This document shows, piece by piece, positions 26,435 to 36,475 of a stretch of 64,000 nt of DNA; within the stretch, counting starts at the first letter, position 1; each line of letters begins with the position of its first letter. This stretch comes from an uncultured Eubacterium sp. Lineage in GTDB: Bacteria > Bacillota > Clostridia > Oscillospirales > Acutalibacteraceae. The DNA lies in contig NZ_CAKTGT010000004.1 of NCBI RefSeq assembly GCF_934561735.1, positions 62,001 to 126,000 of the forward strand, given 5' to 3'. Below the pieces are notes generated by a model. That model did not search any database. It was given only the letters and a program-made list of their open reading frames with translations, and was not told the origin of the DNA. The position numbers and the translations under genes were made by a program.

Positions 26435-26950
26435 ATGAAAAACATCATTGTTGCATACCCTAACAGGAACACGGCTTTGCAGCTGAAAAGCGTTCTTGAG
26501 CAAGACGGCCTTTATGTATCGCACATCTGTGCCACGGGTGCAAGTGCCCTTGGTATTGCGGCGGATATGCGTAGCGGCGTTATAATCTGTGCATCTATTT
26601 TGCGTGATATGGGTGCGGCGGTTATGGCGGAAAGATTGCCATCGGGCTTTGATGTAGTCGCTCTGTCAAGAAGCGGAAAAGAAGATTACATGGGCAACCT
26701 CATTTGTCTTCCCCTACCGCTTGACAAAGATGATTTTTTAAGAACGGTTGAAATTCTTGTTACAACCGAAAGTTCTTTTACCGACAGAAATCTTAACGAC
26801 AACGAATACATATCAAATGCAAAAGCCGTATTGATGAACATCAATTCAATGACCGAAATGCAAGCACACAAATTTTTGCAAGGCGAAAGTATGAAAAGCG
26901 GTATGAAAATGGTTGATGTTGCAAAAGACATCATTACAAGATTTGAATAG
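26435..26950 (+). CDS. ANTAR-domain RNA-binding regulator with a degenerate receiver domain
   Basis: 171 residues. Residues 118-170 match the ANTAR helix bundle (AKAVLMNINSMTEMQAHKFL), the RNA-binding domain of transcription antiterminators such as NasR and EutV. Residues 1-110 look like a CheY-type receiver fold, but the acidic pair after strand 1 is missing (VAYPNRN) and the phospho-acceptor position reads VIICASIL with no Asp. Phosphorylation control is therefore unlikely. GGTGGAGA precedes ATG 26435. dapF starts 8 bases after it, so the regulator leads a lysine/purine gene run. Target RNA unknown. Confidence 0.85.
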   Translation: MKNIIVAYPNRNTALQLKSVLEQDGLYVSHICATGASALGIAADMRSGVIICASILRDMGAAVMAERLPSGFDVVALSRSGKEDYMGNLICLPLPLDKDDFLRTVEILVTTESSFTDRNLNDNEYISNAKAVLMNINSMTEMQAHKFLQGESMKSGMKMVDVAKDIITRFE

Positions 26951-26958
26951 GTGATACA

Positions 26959-27810
26959 ATGAAATTACAATTTGTTAAAATGCACGGTGCCGGCAACGAC
27001 TATGTCTATGTTGACGGAATGAAATATCAGATACCCGATGAAAGTGCGGCGGCAAAGAAGTTGTCGGACAGACATTTCAGCGTAGGCGGTGACGGGCTCA
27101 TTATCATCAAAAAAGGCACAAAAGCCGATTTTGAAATGGTTATGTACAATCCCGACGGTTCAAGAGGTGCAATGTGCGGCAACGGTATTCGCTGTGTTGC
27201 AAAATACCTTTTTGACGAGGGATATACAAACGGCAAAACGGAATTTACAATCGAATCTATGGGTGCCATCAAACACATCAAGGTAAATGTTATTGACGGC
27301 AAGGTTGTATCCGCAAGAGTTGATATGGGCAAACCGATACTCAAGGCAAGCGACATTCCCGTTAACTTTGACGGAGAGAAATGCGTTAATCAACCTGTTA
27401 CATTCGCTGACAGAAAGTTCAATATGACCTGCGTTTCAATGGGCAACCCTCATGCGGTTATGTTCATTGACGAGCATCCGACAGATTTTGATTTGAACAA
27501 ATACGGCAAAACAGCAGAGCAAAACACCGAATTGTTCCCCGACAGAGTAAATGCCGAATTTGCAAAAGTTATCGACAGAGAAAATATTGAAATGCGTGTT
27601 TACGAGCGTGGTACGGGAGAAACTCTTGCCTGCGGCACGGGTGCATGTGCAACCGCTGTTTCCGCAATTCTCAACGGCTACTGCGACAACAAAGTTACCG
27701 TTCACCTTCTCGGCGGAGATTTGATTATAGAATGGAGCGGCAACGAAAACGACAGCGTTATTATGACCGGACCGGCAGAATATGCTTTTACCGGTACGGT
27801 TGAAATATAA
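26959..27810 (+). CDS. dapF: Diaminopimelate epimerase
   Basis: 283 residues. It converts LL- to meso-diaminopimelate for lysine and peptidoglycan. Both catalytic Cys residues sit in their motifs: MCGNGIRC (Cys73) and ACGTGAC (Cys225). The start KMHGAGNDYVYVDG is the family signature. AGGTGA precedes ATG 26959. The next gene, dapL, makes its substrate, so the pair gives the last two steps of the DapL pathway. Confidence 0.97.
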   Translation: MKLQFVKMHGAGNDYVYVDGMKYQIPDESAAAKKLSDRHFSVGGDGLIIIKKGTKADFEMVMYNPDGSRGAMCGNGIRCVAKYLFDEGYTNGKTEFTIESMGAIKHIKVNVIDGKVVSARVDMGKPILKASDIPVNFDGEKCVNQPVTFADRKFNMTCVSMGNPHAVMFIDEHPTDFDLNKYGKTAEQNTELFPDRVNAEFAKVIDRENIEMRVYERGTGETLACGTGACATAVSAILNGYCDNKVTVHLLGGDLIIEWSGNENDSVIMTGPAEYAFTGTVEI

Positions 27811-27834
27811 GTAATTTAACGGAGGTTTAAAAAT

Positions 27835-29052
27835 ATGAAAATTAACGACAACTTTTTAAAGATTGAGTCAAGTTACCTTTTCTCAACGGTTGCAAAGAAG
27901 CAAAGAGCATACCAAGAAGCTCACCCGGATGCAGATGTTATCCGTCTTTCAATCGGCGATGTTACAAAGCCGCTTGCTCCGGCTGTTATTGATGCAATGC
28001 ACAAGGCAGTTGAGGAAATGGCAGACGAAGCAACATTCAGAGGTTACCCGCCTGAATACGGCTATGACTTTATTCTTGACGCTATTCAAAAGAACGATTA
28101 CACAGACAGAGGCATTGACATTGCAAAGGACGAAATCTTTTTGTCCGACGGTGCAAAGAGTGACTGCGGCAACATCGGCGACATTTTCTCGGTAGACAAC
28201 AAGGTTGCCATCTGTGACCCTGTTTACCCGGTATACATTGACACAAATGTTATGGCAGGCAGAAGCGGCGACAAGGACGAAAACGGTCTTTGGAGCAACA
28301 TCATCTATATGCCTTGCACGGCAGAAAACAACTTTACACCTGATCTTCCGTCGGAAGTTCCTGATGTAATTTACCTTTGCTTCCCTAACAACCCAACAGG
28401 TATGGTAGCAACAAAGGAACAGCTCAAAAAGTGGGTTGATTATGCACTTGAACACAAGTCACTCATTCTCTTTGACTCGGCTTACGAAAGCTTTATTGTT
28501 GAAGAAAACATTCCAAAGTCAATTTACGAAATCGAGGGTGCAAAGAAGTGTGCTATCGAGCTTCGTTCTTTCTCAAAAACCGCCGGCTTTACAGGTATGA
28601 GATGCGGCTACACTGTAGTTCCTAAGGACCTTGTATTTGAAGGCACATCGCTCAATCCTCTTTGGGCAAGACGCCAGGCTACAAAATTCAACGGTGTGTC
28701 ATACATCACACAGAGAGCGGCAGAAGCTATCTACTCGGAAGAGGGCAAGAAGCAAATCAAAGAAACACTTGCTTACTATCAAAAGAACGCAAAGGTTATC
28801 TTTGAGGGACTTAAAGAAGCCGGTTTTGAATGCTACGGCGGCGTTAACTCACCATATATTTGGCTCAGAGTTCCGCAAGGTTACACAAGCTGGGAATTCT
28901 TTGATGAACTCCTTGAAAAGTGCCAGGTTGTAGGTACTCCGGGTTCGGGCTTCGGTCCTGCAGGTGAAGGCTACTTCAGACTAACAGCATTCGGCAACGC
29001 AGAAAAGACTGTTGAAGCTGTTGAAAGAATCAAAAAGGCATACAAAAAATAA
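27835..29052 (+). CDS. dapL: LL-diaminopimelate aminotransferase
   Basis: 405 residues, normal for DapL. This PLP enzyme forms LL-diaminopimelate directly from tetrahydrodipicolinate and glutamate, bypassing the succinyl or acetyl routes. PLP-binding Lys248 lies in [16 protein letters not shown], with FPNNPTGM at 183-190. The N-terminus ([21 protein letters not shown]) is characteristic of DapL rather than other class I aminotransferases. GGAGG precedes ATG 27835. Confidence 0.96.
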   Translation: MKINDNFLKIESSYLFSTVAKKQRAYQEAHPDADVIRLSIGDVTKPLAPAVIDAMHKAVEEMADEATFRGYPPEYGYDFILDAIQKNDYTDRGIDIAKDEIFLSDGAKSDCGNIGDIFSVDNKVAICDPVYPVYIDTNVMAGRSGDKDENGLWSNIIYMPCTAENNFTPDLPSEVPDVIYLCFPNNPTGMVATKEQLKKWVDYALEHKSLILFDSAYESFIVEENIPKSIYEIEGAKKCAIELRSFSKTAGFTGMRCGYTVVPKDLVFEGTSLNPLWARRQATKFNGVSYITQRAAEAIYSEEGKKQIKETLAYYQKNAKVIFEGLKEAGFECYGGVNSPYIWLRVPQGYTSWEFFDELLEKCQVVGTPGSGFGPAGEGYFRLTAFGNAEKTVEAVERIKKAYKK

Positions 29053-29099
29053 TTAAATTATATTTCATTTAAAACATATTTATTCAGGAGGATAACATT

Positions 29100-29810
29100 A
29101 TGACTAAAACAGAGCAGCTCTATGAGGGCAAGGCAAAAAAGGTTTGGGCAACAGACGATGAAAACATCGTTATCGTTGACTACAAGGACGACGCAACAGC
29201 TTTTAACGGAATCAAAAAAGGTACAATCGTCGGCAAGGGCGTTGTAAACAACAAGATGAGCAACTACCTTATGCAAATCCTTGAAAAGCACGGTATTCCA
29301 ACCCATTTTGTTGAAGAATTATCAGACAGAGAAACAGCAGTTAAAAAGGTAAAGATTGTTCCTCTTGAAGTTATTATCCGTAACAGAGCCGCAGGTTCTA
29401 TCTGCAAAAGACTCGGTCTTGAAGAAGGCATGGATTTTGTTTGCCCTTCAATCGAATTCTCATACAAAGATGACGAACTCGGCGACCCGCTCATCAACGG
29501 CTATCATGCTGTATCATGCGGTTTTGCAACCAAAGAAGATGTTGAAACCATCAAGGAAATGGCATTCAAGGTTAACGATGTACTCAAGGAATACTTTGCA
29601 TCAATCGGTGTTGAACTTATCGACTTCAAGCTTGAATTCGGCAAAACAGCAGACGGCACAATTGTTCTTGCAGACGAAATCAGCCCTGATACCTGCCGTT
29701 TTTGGGACATCAAGACACACGAAAAACTCGACAAGGACAGATTCCGTCGTGACCTTGGCGGCGTAGAAGAAGCATACGAAGAAATGATGAAAAGAGTAGG
29801 ACTTAACTAA
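29100..29810 (+). CDS. purC: SAICAR synthase (phosphoribosylaminoimidazole-succinocarboxamide synthase)
   Basis: 236 residues, standard for bacterial PurC. It joins CAIR and aspartate using ATP in purine synthesis. It begins [30 protein letters not shown] and contains [16 protein letters not shown] and [26 protein letters not shown], all strongly conserved. CAGGAGG precedes ATG 29100. The stop overlaps the purB start (TAATG), coupling the two consecutive purine steps. Confidence 0.97.
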   Translation: MTKTEQLYEGKAKKVWATDDENIVIVDYKDDATAFNGIKKGTIVGKGVVNNKMSNYLMQILEKHGIPTHFVEELSDRETAVKKVKIVPLEVIIRNRAAGSICKRLGLEEGMDFVCPSIEFSYKDDELGDPLINGYHAVSCGFATKEDVETIKEMAFKVNDVLKEYFASIGVELIDFKLEFGKTADGTIVLADEISPDTCRFWDIKTHEKLDKDRFRRDLGGVEEAYEEMMKRVGLN

Positions 29811-31243
29811 TGGAACACAACACATACAATTCCCCGTTTAATGCCCGTTACGCAAGCAAGGAAATGCAATACATCTATTCTCCGGACTTCAAGTTCAGAA
29901 CATGGAGAAAGCTTTGGATTGCCCTTGCCGAAACAGAGCACGAGCTCGGACTCAATGTAACGCAGGAACAGATTGACGAATTAAAGGCTCACGCAGACGA
30001 CATCAACTACGAAGTTGCAGAGGAATACGAAAAGAAATTCCGTCACGATGTTATGAGTCATGTGCACGCATACGGCGAGCAATGCCCTAAGGCGAAAGGT
30101 ATCATCCACCTCGGTGCAACCTCTTGCTATGTAGGCGACAACACAGATGTTATCACCATGCGTGAGGCACTCAATTTGGTTAAGAAAAAGCTTGTAAACG
30201 CCATTGCATCGGTTGCCAAATTTGCAGACGAATACAAGGATATGCCTTGTCTCGGCTTTACCCACTTCCAGCCGGCTCAACCTACAACGGTGGGCAAGAG
30301 AGCAACTCTTTGGCTTATGGATTTGGTTATGGACCTCAACGAGGTTGACCATGTACTTGACACCCTTATGCTCCTTGGATCAAAAGGCACAACGGGAACA
30401 CAGGCAAGTTTTCTTGAACTCTTTGACGGCGACCACGAGAAGTGCAAGGAACTTGACAAAAAGATTGCCGAAAAAATGGGCTTCAAGGCTTGCTTCCCTG
30501 TAAGCGGACAAACTTATGCAAGAAAGCTTGACACCATTGTTTGCAACTGCCTTGCACTCATTGCACAAAGTTGTTGCAAATTTTCAAACGACCTCAGACT
30601 TCTTCAAAATCTTAAAGAAATCGAAGAACCGTTTGAAAAGAACCAAATCGGTTCATCCGCTATGGCTTACAAGAGAAACCCTATGAGAAGCGAAAGAATT
30701 GCATCTCTTTCAAGATATGTTATGATTGACGCACTCAACCCTGCTTGGACAGCTTCTGCACAATGGTTTGAAAGAACACTTGACGACAGTGCAAACAAGC
30801 GTGTAAGCGTTGCCGAGGCCTTCCTTGCTATTGACGGAATACTCGACCTTTACATCAATGTTACAAGCGGTCTTGTTGTTTATCCAAAGGTTATTGAATC
30901 AAGACTTATGAGCGAACTTCCGTTTATGGCAACAGAAAACATTATGATGGACGCTGTTAAAAAAGGCGGCGACAGACAGGAACTTCACGAAAAAATCCGC
31001 CAACACTCAATGGCAGCCGGTGCTGTTGTTAAGGTTGAAGGCGGAAAGAACGACCTTGTGGACAGAATTGCGGCTGACCCTGCATTTATGACTACTAAGG
31101 AAGAAATTCTTGCAATTTTGAAACCTGCAAACTTTGTAGGCAGAGCACCTGAACAAACAGCAGACTTCCTTAGTGAAGTTATCAATCCTATTCTTGAAGA
31201 AAACAAGGATTTACTCGGTGTTGATGTTGAAATTAATGTTTGA
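29810..31243 (+). CDS. purB: Adenylosuccinate lyase
   Basis: 477 residues of the fumarase/aspartase superfamily. It acts twice in purine synthesis: it cleaves SAICAR (the purC product) and adenylosuccinate. The catalytic His stretch MSHVHAYGEQCPKAKGIIHLGATSCYVGDN, the TTVGKRATLW region, and the superfamily signature SSAMAYKRNPMRSERI are intact. It starts within the purC stop codon and is followed by a strong terminator at 31257. Confidence 0.96.
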   Translation: MEHNTYNSPFNARYASKEMQYIYSPDFKFRTWRKLWIALAETEHELGLNVTQEQIDELKAHADDINYEVAEEYEKKFRHDVMSHVHAYGEQCPKAKGIIHLGATSCYVGDNTDVITMREALNLVKKKLVNAIASVAKFADEYKDMPCLGFTHFQPAQPTTVGKRATLWLMDLVMDLNEVDHVLDTLMLLGSKGTTGTQASFLELFDGDHEKCKELDKKIAEKMGFKACFPVSGQTYARKLDTIVCNCLALIAQSCCKFSNDLRLLQNLKEIEEPFEKNQIGSSAMAYKRNPMRSERIASLSRYVMIDALNPAWTASAQWFERTLDDSANKRVSVAEAFLAIDGILDLYINVTSGLVVYPKVIESRLMSELPFMATENIMMDAVKKGGDRQELHEKIRQHSMAAGAVVKVEGGKNDLVDRIAADPAFMTTKEEILAILKPANFVGRAPEQTADFLSEVINPILEENKDLLGVDVEINV

Positions 31244-31256
31244 TTGATACAGCAAA

Positions 31257-31300
31257 AAACCGACAAGTACTCAACGGTATTTGTCGGTTTTATTTATTTT
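31257..31300 (+). terminator. Rho-independent terminator after purB
   Basis: AAACCGACAA (31257-31266) pairs perfectly with TTGTCGGTTT (31281-31290) and is followed by TATTTATTTT. It ends the ANTAR-dap-pur transcript. Confidence 0.85.
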
Positions 31301-31330
31301 GTGACAGATAAATCTGTCCCTTGCTATTTA

Positions 31331-32188
31331 TTAAATTTTTCCGTTTGCAATGTCCTCATCGGCTTTACCGCTCATGATATATTCAAGCAAATCGGCAACG
31401 CAACCTTTGTTGCAATGACACGCTTCAAACTTGCAAATTTTGTGTATTGAGCTTGGTGCCTGACCCGCACATGCCGGCAAACCGACTGTTTTGAGCATAT
31501 CCCAATCGTTATAATAATCGCCGATTGCTGCAACATGGCTTTTTTCTATGCCGAGCATATCGGCAAGTTTCATAATTCCGACGCCCTTGTGGGTGTCCTT
31601 TTGGAGCATTTCAAGGGTGAGGATTGACGACGACATAAAGTTTGCATCGGGATTTTCAAGTCTTGAAACAACCTTATGCAGTTTTTCGATAGTAACAGGA
31701 TTTGACCAAAATATAACTTTCATCCAGCCTTCCTGCGGAACATCGTCAACACTCTTTACAATCTCATACTTTGCCTTGTCGGCAAACATGGTAAAGTTTG
31801 AAAGCAAGCCGTTTTTTACAATATAAACATAATCGTCAAAATAAACGCCGATGTCAACGCTCTTGAAAATCTCGTCAAATTCTTCGCTAATATACTTAAC
31901 AAACTCTCTGCCTTTTTCACCTATCGTAGAACGCCACATCATCTCCTGCTTGCGATAATCGTACAAGCCGGCACCGTTGAGCACAATCGCCGGCTGATTT
32001 GCCGTGATACGATTGTAATTGCGTTCAAGGCTCGACTGAAGTCTACCCGAAGCAAGAGTAAAATTTCCGCCTCGGTCGGTAAATTCCTTGATAGCGTTAT
32101 AATTACGCTTTGGGAGCTTACGCAATTTATTATTAAGGGTTCCGTCTATGTCGGATACAACCAACCAATTTTCAAATGTTTTCTCCAT
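31331..32188 (-). CDS. HAD-superfamily Cof-type phosphatase
   Basis: 285 residues. It has motif I VSDIDGTL (nucleophile Asp), a type IIB cap domain in the middle, and motif III/IV AAIGDYYNDWDML near the C-terminus. Cof-type enzymes dephosphorylate sugar phosphates or cofactors; the substrate cannot be read from sequence. ATG 32188 overlaps the pseudouridine synthase stop by 17 bases, and GGAGAAAAAT precedes it. It is the last gene of the long miaB-led run. Confidence 0.86.
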   Translation of the reverse strand: MEKTFENWLVVSDIDGTLNNKLRKLPKRNYNAIKEFTDRGGNFTLASGRLQSSLERNYNRITANQPAIVLNGAGLYDYRKQEMMWRSTIGEKGREFVKYISEEFDEIFKSVDIGVYFDDYVYIVKNGLLSNFTMFADKAKYEIVKSVDDVPQEGWMKVIFWSNPVTIEKLHKVVSRLENPDANFMSSSILTLEMLQKDTHKGVGIMKLADMLGIEKSHVAAIGDYYNDWDMLKTVGLPACAGQAPSSIHKICKFEACHCNKGCVADLLEYIMSGKADEDIANGKI

Positions 32189-33101
32189 ATTTTTTCTCCA
32201 ACAAATTCAAAAACGAAGTAAAATATTCAGGTAATTCGCTTTCAAATTCCAAATACTCGTTTGTTATAGGATGGACAAAGCCGATATGCTTTGCATGCAG
32301 GCATTGACCGTTTAGGCTTGTAATAACCTTTTTGGGACCGTAAACAGGGTCGCCTGCAACGGGATGACCTATATACGCCATATGCACTCTGATTTGATGA
32401 GTGCGTCCCGTTTCAAGTATACATCTTACATGAGTAAACTCGCCGTATCTTTTGATAACCTCAAAATGCGTGGTGGCAGGCTTTGAATTTTTCATAGTGA
32501 CAGCCATCTTTTTTCTGTCCTTACTGTCCCTGCCTATCGGCTGACAAATCGTGCCGCTGTCCTCTTTGATATTGCCGTAAACCACAGCCTCATACGCACG
32601 GGAAAAACTGTGTTCTTTAATTTGTTCGGCAAGACCGATATGTGCCTTATCCGTTTTGGCAACAATCAAAAGACCCGATGTATCCTTGTCTATTCTGTGC
32701 ACAATCCCGGGTCTTATAACGCCGTTAATACCCGATAAGCTGTCGCCGCAATGATAAAGCAGAGCATTAACAAGTGTACCGTCGGGATTGCCGTTTGCCG
32801 GATGAACCACCATGCCCTTGGGTTTGTTAACCACAAGCAGATATTCATCCTCGTATACAATTTCTATATCGATATTCTGTGCAACCGCCTCAAGCGGTTT
32901 GGCATCGGGAACGGTAACATCTACACTGTCCCCCGCCTTGCATTTGTAGTTTTTTGCAACTACCCTGCCGTTTACAACAACATTGTTTTCCTCAATGATT
33001 TTCTGCACGGCGGAGCGAGTAATGTCCTCAATGTTTTCAGTTAAAAACTTATCTATTCGTATTCCGTTTGACGGGCATACAAAACTGTAATTTTCAGCCA
33101 T
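32172..33101 (-). CDS. rluD: RluA/RluD-family 23S rRNA pseudouridine synthase
   Basis: 309 residues. An N-terminal S4 RNA-binding domain (GIRIDKFLTENIEDITRSAVQKII, about 12-35) precedes the catalytic domain with HRIDKDTSGLL (catalytic Asp) and the downstream GRTHQIRVHMAYIGHPVAGD. RluD-type enzymes modify helix 69 of 23S rRNA. Several paralogues exist in Firmicutes, so the rluD symbol is by family. Gene order after lspA is widely conserved in Firmicutes. The start overlaps the lspA stop by 8 bases. Confidence 0.88.
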   Translation of the reverse strand: MAENYSFVCPSNGIRIDKFLTENIEDITRSAVQKIIEENNVVVNGRVVAKNYKCKAGDSVDVTVPDAKPLEAVAQNIDIEIVYEDEYLLVVNKPKGMVVHPANGNPDGTLVNALLYHCGDSLSGINGVIRPGIVHRIDKDTSGLLIVAKTDKAHIGLAEQIKEHSFSRAYEAVVYGNIKEDSGTICQPIGRDSKDRKKMAVTMKNSKPATTHFEVIKRYGEFTHVRCILETGRTHQIRVHMAYIGHPVAGDPVYGPKKVITSLNGQCLHAKHIGFVHPITNEYLEFESELPEYFTSFLNLLEKKYGENI

Positions 33102-33591
33102 CGGAGTTCTCCTTTGGCTTTTTTACATCCTTAAATGCGTCATAAAGCAAATAACCCACAAGCACAACGGCACCGCAGGTTACGGCACAATCGGCAATAT
33201 TGAATATAGCAAAATTAACAAATGTAGGTTCGATAAAATCAACAACATAACCGAATCTTATACGGTCTATAAGATTGCCGATACCGCCCGACAAAATCAC
33301 GCCGAGGCTCCAATACAGCCACAGGTTTTTGCACCTGTTTGAAAACAAATAGTAAAAAACGCCGACGCATACAACAACGGTCAAGGCAATAAACACCCAC
33401 CTTGCACCGCTTAGCATTGAAAAAGCCATACCCGTGTTTTCGGCATATTTGAACTGCACAACTCCGGGAATAAACTTTGCAACGCTTCCGTCGGCAAGCT
33501 TTAATGAAGCAAAATATTTAGTTATTTGGTCAAATGCAACGATAAGAATAATCATTATCGTGCAGGAAATATGTTTTTTTGTATGCTTCAT
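33094..33591 (-). CDS. lspA: Lipoprotein signal peptidase II
   Basis: 165 residues with four membrane helices. It cleaves signal peptides of prolipoproteins before the lipid-modified Cys. Both catalytic Asp motifs are seen: GNLIDRIRFGYVVDFI and FNIADCAV, plus the early DQITKYFA. AAGGATAT precedes ATG 33591. The gene follows ileS after a 63-base gap that carries a GC-rich hairpin. Confidence 0.96.
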   Translation of the reverse strand: MKHTKKHISCTIMIILIVAFDQITKYFASLKLADGSVAKFIPGVVQFKYAENTGMAFSMLSGARWVFIALTVVVCVGVFYYLFSNRCKNLWLYWSLGVILSGGIGNLIDRIRFGYVVDFIEPTFVNFAIFNIADCAVTCGAVVLVGYLLYDAFKDVKKPKENSDG

Positions 33592-33608
33592 ATATATCCT
33601 TATAATAC

Positions 33609-33628
33609 GGGAGGGGCAAGCCCCTCCC
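33609..33628. repeat. GC-rich hairpin element between ileS and lspA
   Basis: GGGAGGGGC (33609-33617) and GCCCCTCCC (33620-33628) form a perfect 9-bp stem with a 2-base loop. On the minus strand it begins TGTAGGGG, like the element at 2037-2084. It is likely the same dispersed hairpin family. No T-run follows in the lspA direction, so it need not block transcription. Confidence 0.5.
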
Positions 33629-33654
33629 CTACAATTTTTTATAAGTTCAACTTA

Positions 33655-36444
33655 TTAAAGTTCTTTCATTGTTTGAGCACAATGCGCACAAAGTGTCGGA
33701 TGCTCTGCGTCCTGACCGACTGTATCGGAGAACTTCCAGCAACGCTCACACTTTTCGCCGTCTGCCTTTGCGATTGTTACGGAAAGACCTGCAACATCGC
33801 CCTTTACGGCACCCTCACCGTCTGCAACTTCAACAGCGGAAGTGATGAAGATTTCAGGCAATGCGTCAATTTCAGCCTTGAGGAAATCTGCAAGGTCGCC
33901 TTCTGCATGAAGGATTACCTTTGCTTCAAGCGGCTTACCGATTACTTTTTCGTTACGGGCAAGTTCAAGAGCCTTTTGAACATCGGTTCTGATTTCGTGA
34001 ATCTTATCCCACTTTGCGATGAAAGCTTCATCTGTATCAATGTAATTACCCTGAGGAATGTCGTTGAAAAGCGGTGACTCAACATTTCTTGAAGAATCGT
34101 GAGGCATAGCCTTCCAAATTTCATCACAGGTGAATGCAAGAATAGGAGTGAGGATAAGGCAAAGAGCGTCAAGCACCTTGTAAAGAACTGTTTGAGCGGC
34201 TCTTCTTGTCTTTGACTGAGGAGCAGAAGTATAAAGTCTGTCCTTAAGAACATCAAAGTAGAAGTTTGACATATCAACAACACAGAAATTGTGAAGTGCA
34301 TGTGCTGTTGTATGGTACTCATATTCGTTATAACCCTGATGAGCTGTTTTGAGAACTTCATCAAGTTTCATCAAAGCGTACTTATCAAGTTCTTCCAAAT
34401 CCTCATTTGCAACCATATCGGTATCAGGATTGAAGTCGTAAAGGTTGCCGAGGCAATATCTTGCAGTGTTTCTGATTTTACGGTAGTTATCGGAAATTTG
34501 CTTCAAGATTTCAGGGCTGATACGGATATCTGCATGGTAATCGGCAGAAGCAACCCACAAACGAAGAATATCGGCGCCGTACTTGTCGATAACCTCTTGC
34601 GGAGCGATACCGTTGCCGAGTGACTTAGACATCTTTCTGCCCTCACCGTCTACTGTCCAGCCGTGAGTGATAATCTGCTTATAAGGAGCACCGTTGCCGC
34701 CTGCAACAGATGTAAGAAGTGATGATTGGAACCAACCGCGGTACTGGTCTGCACCCTCAAGATAAACATCAGCCGGCCACTTGAGATAATCTCTGTTTTT
34801 GCAAACAGCGGCGTGTGATGAACCGGAGTCAAACCAAACATCCATGATGTCCTTTTCTTTTTCAAAGCCGTCAGCCTTGCCGCAATGAGGACACTTGAAG
34901 CCTTCAGGGAGGAAGTATTCTGCATCATGAGCAAACCAAGCGTCCGAACCTTCTTCACCGAAAATGTCGGATACCTTGTTCATAATACCCTCGTCGATGA
35001 TTTCCTTGCCGCAATCCTTGCAGTACATAACAGGGATAGGAACGCCCCATTTTCTCTGACGGGAAATGCACCAGTCTGCACGCTCAACTATCATTGACTG
35101 AAGTCTGTCCTTACCCCATTCAGGATACCATTTTACATCTTCGGCAGCCTTAACTGCGGCATCCTTGAAATCGTCAACAGAGCAGAACCACTGTGATGTT
35201 GCACGGAAGATAACAGGCTTGTGGCATCTCCAGCAATGCGGATATTGGTGCTTAATCTTTTTAAGTGCAAAGAGTGCACCGATTTTTTCAAGATGTTCTG
35301 CGATAGGCTTATTTGCTTCTTCTGTTGTAAGACCTGCAAACTGACCTGCTTCTTCTGTAAGAACGCCCTTATCGTTTACAGGAACAACAATAGGGATTTC
35401 CTTATACTTTTGGCAAACGATAAAGTCATCAACACCGTGACCCGGAGCTGTGTGTACGCAACCTGTACCGCTTTCAAGAGTTACGTGGTCGCCGACAATA
35501 ACAAGAGATGTTCTGTCGATAAACGGATGAGCGGTTTTCATATATTCAAGCTCATCACCACGGATAATGCCTACTGTTTCGTAATCTGTGATACCTGCAT
35601 CTTCCATTGCCGTAGGTGCAAGGTCGGTAGCCATAACATAATATTCGCCGTTTGCCTTGAGGAGGCTGTACTCATAGTTAGGACCTACACAGATAGCAAC
35701 ATTGGCAGGAAGTGTCCAAGTTGTTGTTGTCCAAATTACAAAATATGTTTTGTCAAGGTCTGCACCGAGAGCGGCAAGCTTGCCCATATCGTCTGTAACC
35801 TTAAACTTAACATAAATTGAATGACAAGGGTCCTCTGCATATTCAATTTCTGCTTCTGCAAGAGCTGTGTTACAATCCGCACACCAGTATACAGGCTTCA
35901 ATCCCTTGTAGATATAGCCCTTTGATGCCATAGAAGCAAACACCTTAATTTGCTCCTGCTCAAATTCCTTTTGAAGTGTGATATACGGGTGATCCCATTC
36001 GCCGATAACACCCATACGCTTAAAGCTTTCTCTCTGCAAGTCAACATAGCCGAGAGCAGTTTCACGGCAGATTTTACGAAGTTCCAAATCGGTGATGTTT
36101 GATTCAGCGGTAATACCTGCCTTTTTACGAGCCGCAAGTTCGGTAGGAAGACCGTGAGTGTCCCAACCCGGTACATAAGGTGACTTAAAGCCTGTCATAT
36201 TCTTGTATCTTACGATAAAGTCTTTAAGTGTCTTATTAAGTGCATGACCGATATGAATATCGCCGTTTGCATACGGAGGTCCGTCGTGAAGAACGAAAAG
36301 CGGCTTGCCGTCATTGTGCTTCATAAGTTTTCCGTACTGGTCATTTTCGTACCAGCCTTTAAGAAATTCAGGCTCTCTTTGCGGGAGCGATGCCCTCATA
36401 GGGAATTCGGTTTTTGGCAGATTAAGTGTTTTGTTATAATCCAT
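33655..36444 (-). CDS. ileS: Isoleucyl-tRNA synthetase
   Basis: 929 residues, class I. HIGH motif in [22 protein letters not shown] motif in [11 protein letters not shown], a CP1 editing domain ([15 protein letters not shown]) and the C-terminal zinc site CERCWKFSD...CAHC. The length and terminal zinc finger mark the bacterial type 1 enzyme. It lies inside the long operon, 31 bases after divIVA, with no T-box leader, which is unusual for a Firmicute ileS. Confidence 0.97.
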   Translation of the reverse strand: MDYNKTLNLPKTEFPMRASLPQREPEFLKGWYENDQYGKLMKHNDGKPLFVLHDGPPYANGDIHIGHALNKTLKDFIVRYKNMTGFKSPYVPGWDTHGLPTELAARKKAGITAESNITDLELRKICRETALGYVDLQRESFKRMGVIGEWDHPYITLQKEFEQEQIKVFASMASKGYIYKGLKPVYWCADCNTALAEAEIEYAEDPCHSIYVKFKVTDDMGKLAALGADLDKTYFVIWTTTTWTLPANVAICVGPNYEYSLLKANGEYYVMATDLAPTAMEDAGITDYETVGIIRGDELEYMKTAHPFIDRTSLVIVGDHVTLESGTGCVHTAPGHGVDDFIVCQKYKEIPIVVPVNDKGVLTEEAGQFAGLTTEEANKPIAEHLEKIGALFALKKIKHQYPHCWRCHKPVIFRATSQWFCSVDDFKDAAVKAAEDVKWYPEWGKDRLQSMIVERADWCISRQRKWGVPIPVMYCKDCGKEIIDEGIMNKVSDIFGEEGSDAWFAHDAEYFLPEGFKCPHCGKADGFEKEKDIMDVWFDSGSSHAAVCKNRDYLKWPADVYLEGADQYRGWFQSSLLTSVAGGNGAPYKQIITHGWTVDGEGRKMSKSLGNGIAPQEVIDKYGADILRLWVASADYHADIRISPEILKQISDNYRKIRNTARYCLGNLYDFNPDTDMVANEDLEELDKYALMKLDEVLKTAHQGYNEYEYHTTAHALHNFCVVDMSNFYFDVLKDRLYTSAPQSKTRRAAQTVLYKVLDALCLILTPILAFTCDEIWKAMPHDSSRNVESPLFNDIPQGNYIDTDEAFIAKWDKIHEIRTDVQKALELARNEKVIGKPLEAKVILHAEGDLADFLKAEIDALPEIFITSAVEVADGEGAVKGDVAGLSVTIAKADGEKCERCWKFSDTVGQDAEHPTLCAHCAQTMKEL

Positions 36445-36475
36445 TGGTTTTTACTCCTTACAGTTTGTTATAGTA

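Noticed and set aside
33526..34077. 183-codon plus-strand open frame
   Set aside because: It is antisense to lspA and ileS, crosses their gap, has no ribosome site and gives a Cys/Phe-rich composition typical of shadow frames.
36445..36475. Possible T-box leader for ileS
   Set aside because: Only 31 bases separate divIVA and ileS, far too short for a T-box, and no hairpin is present.
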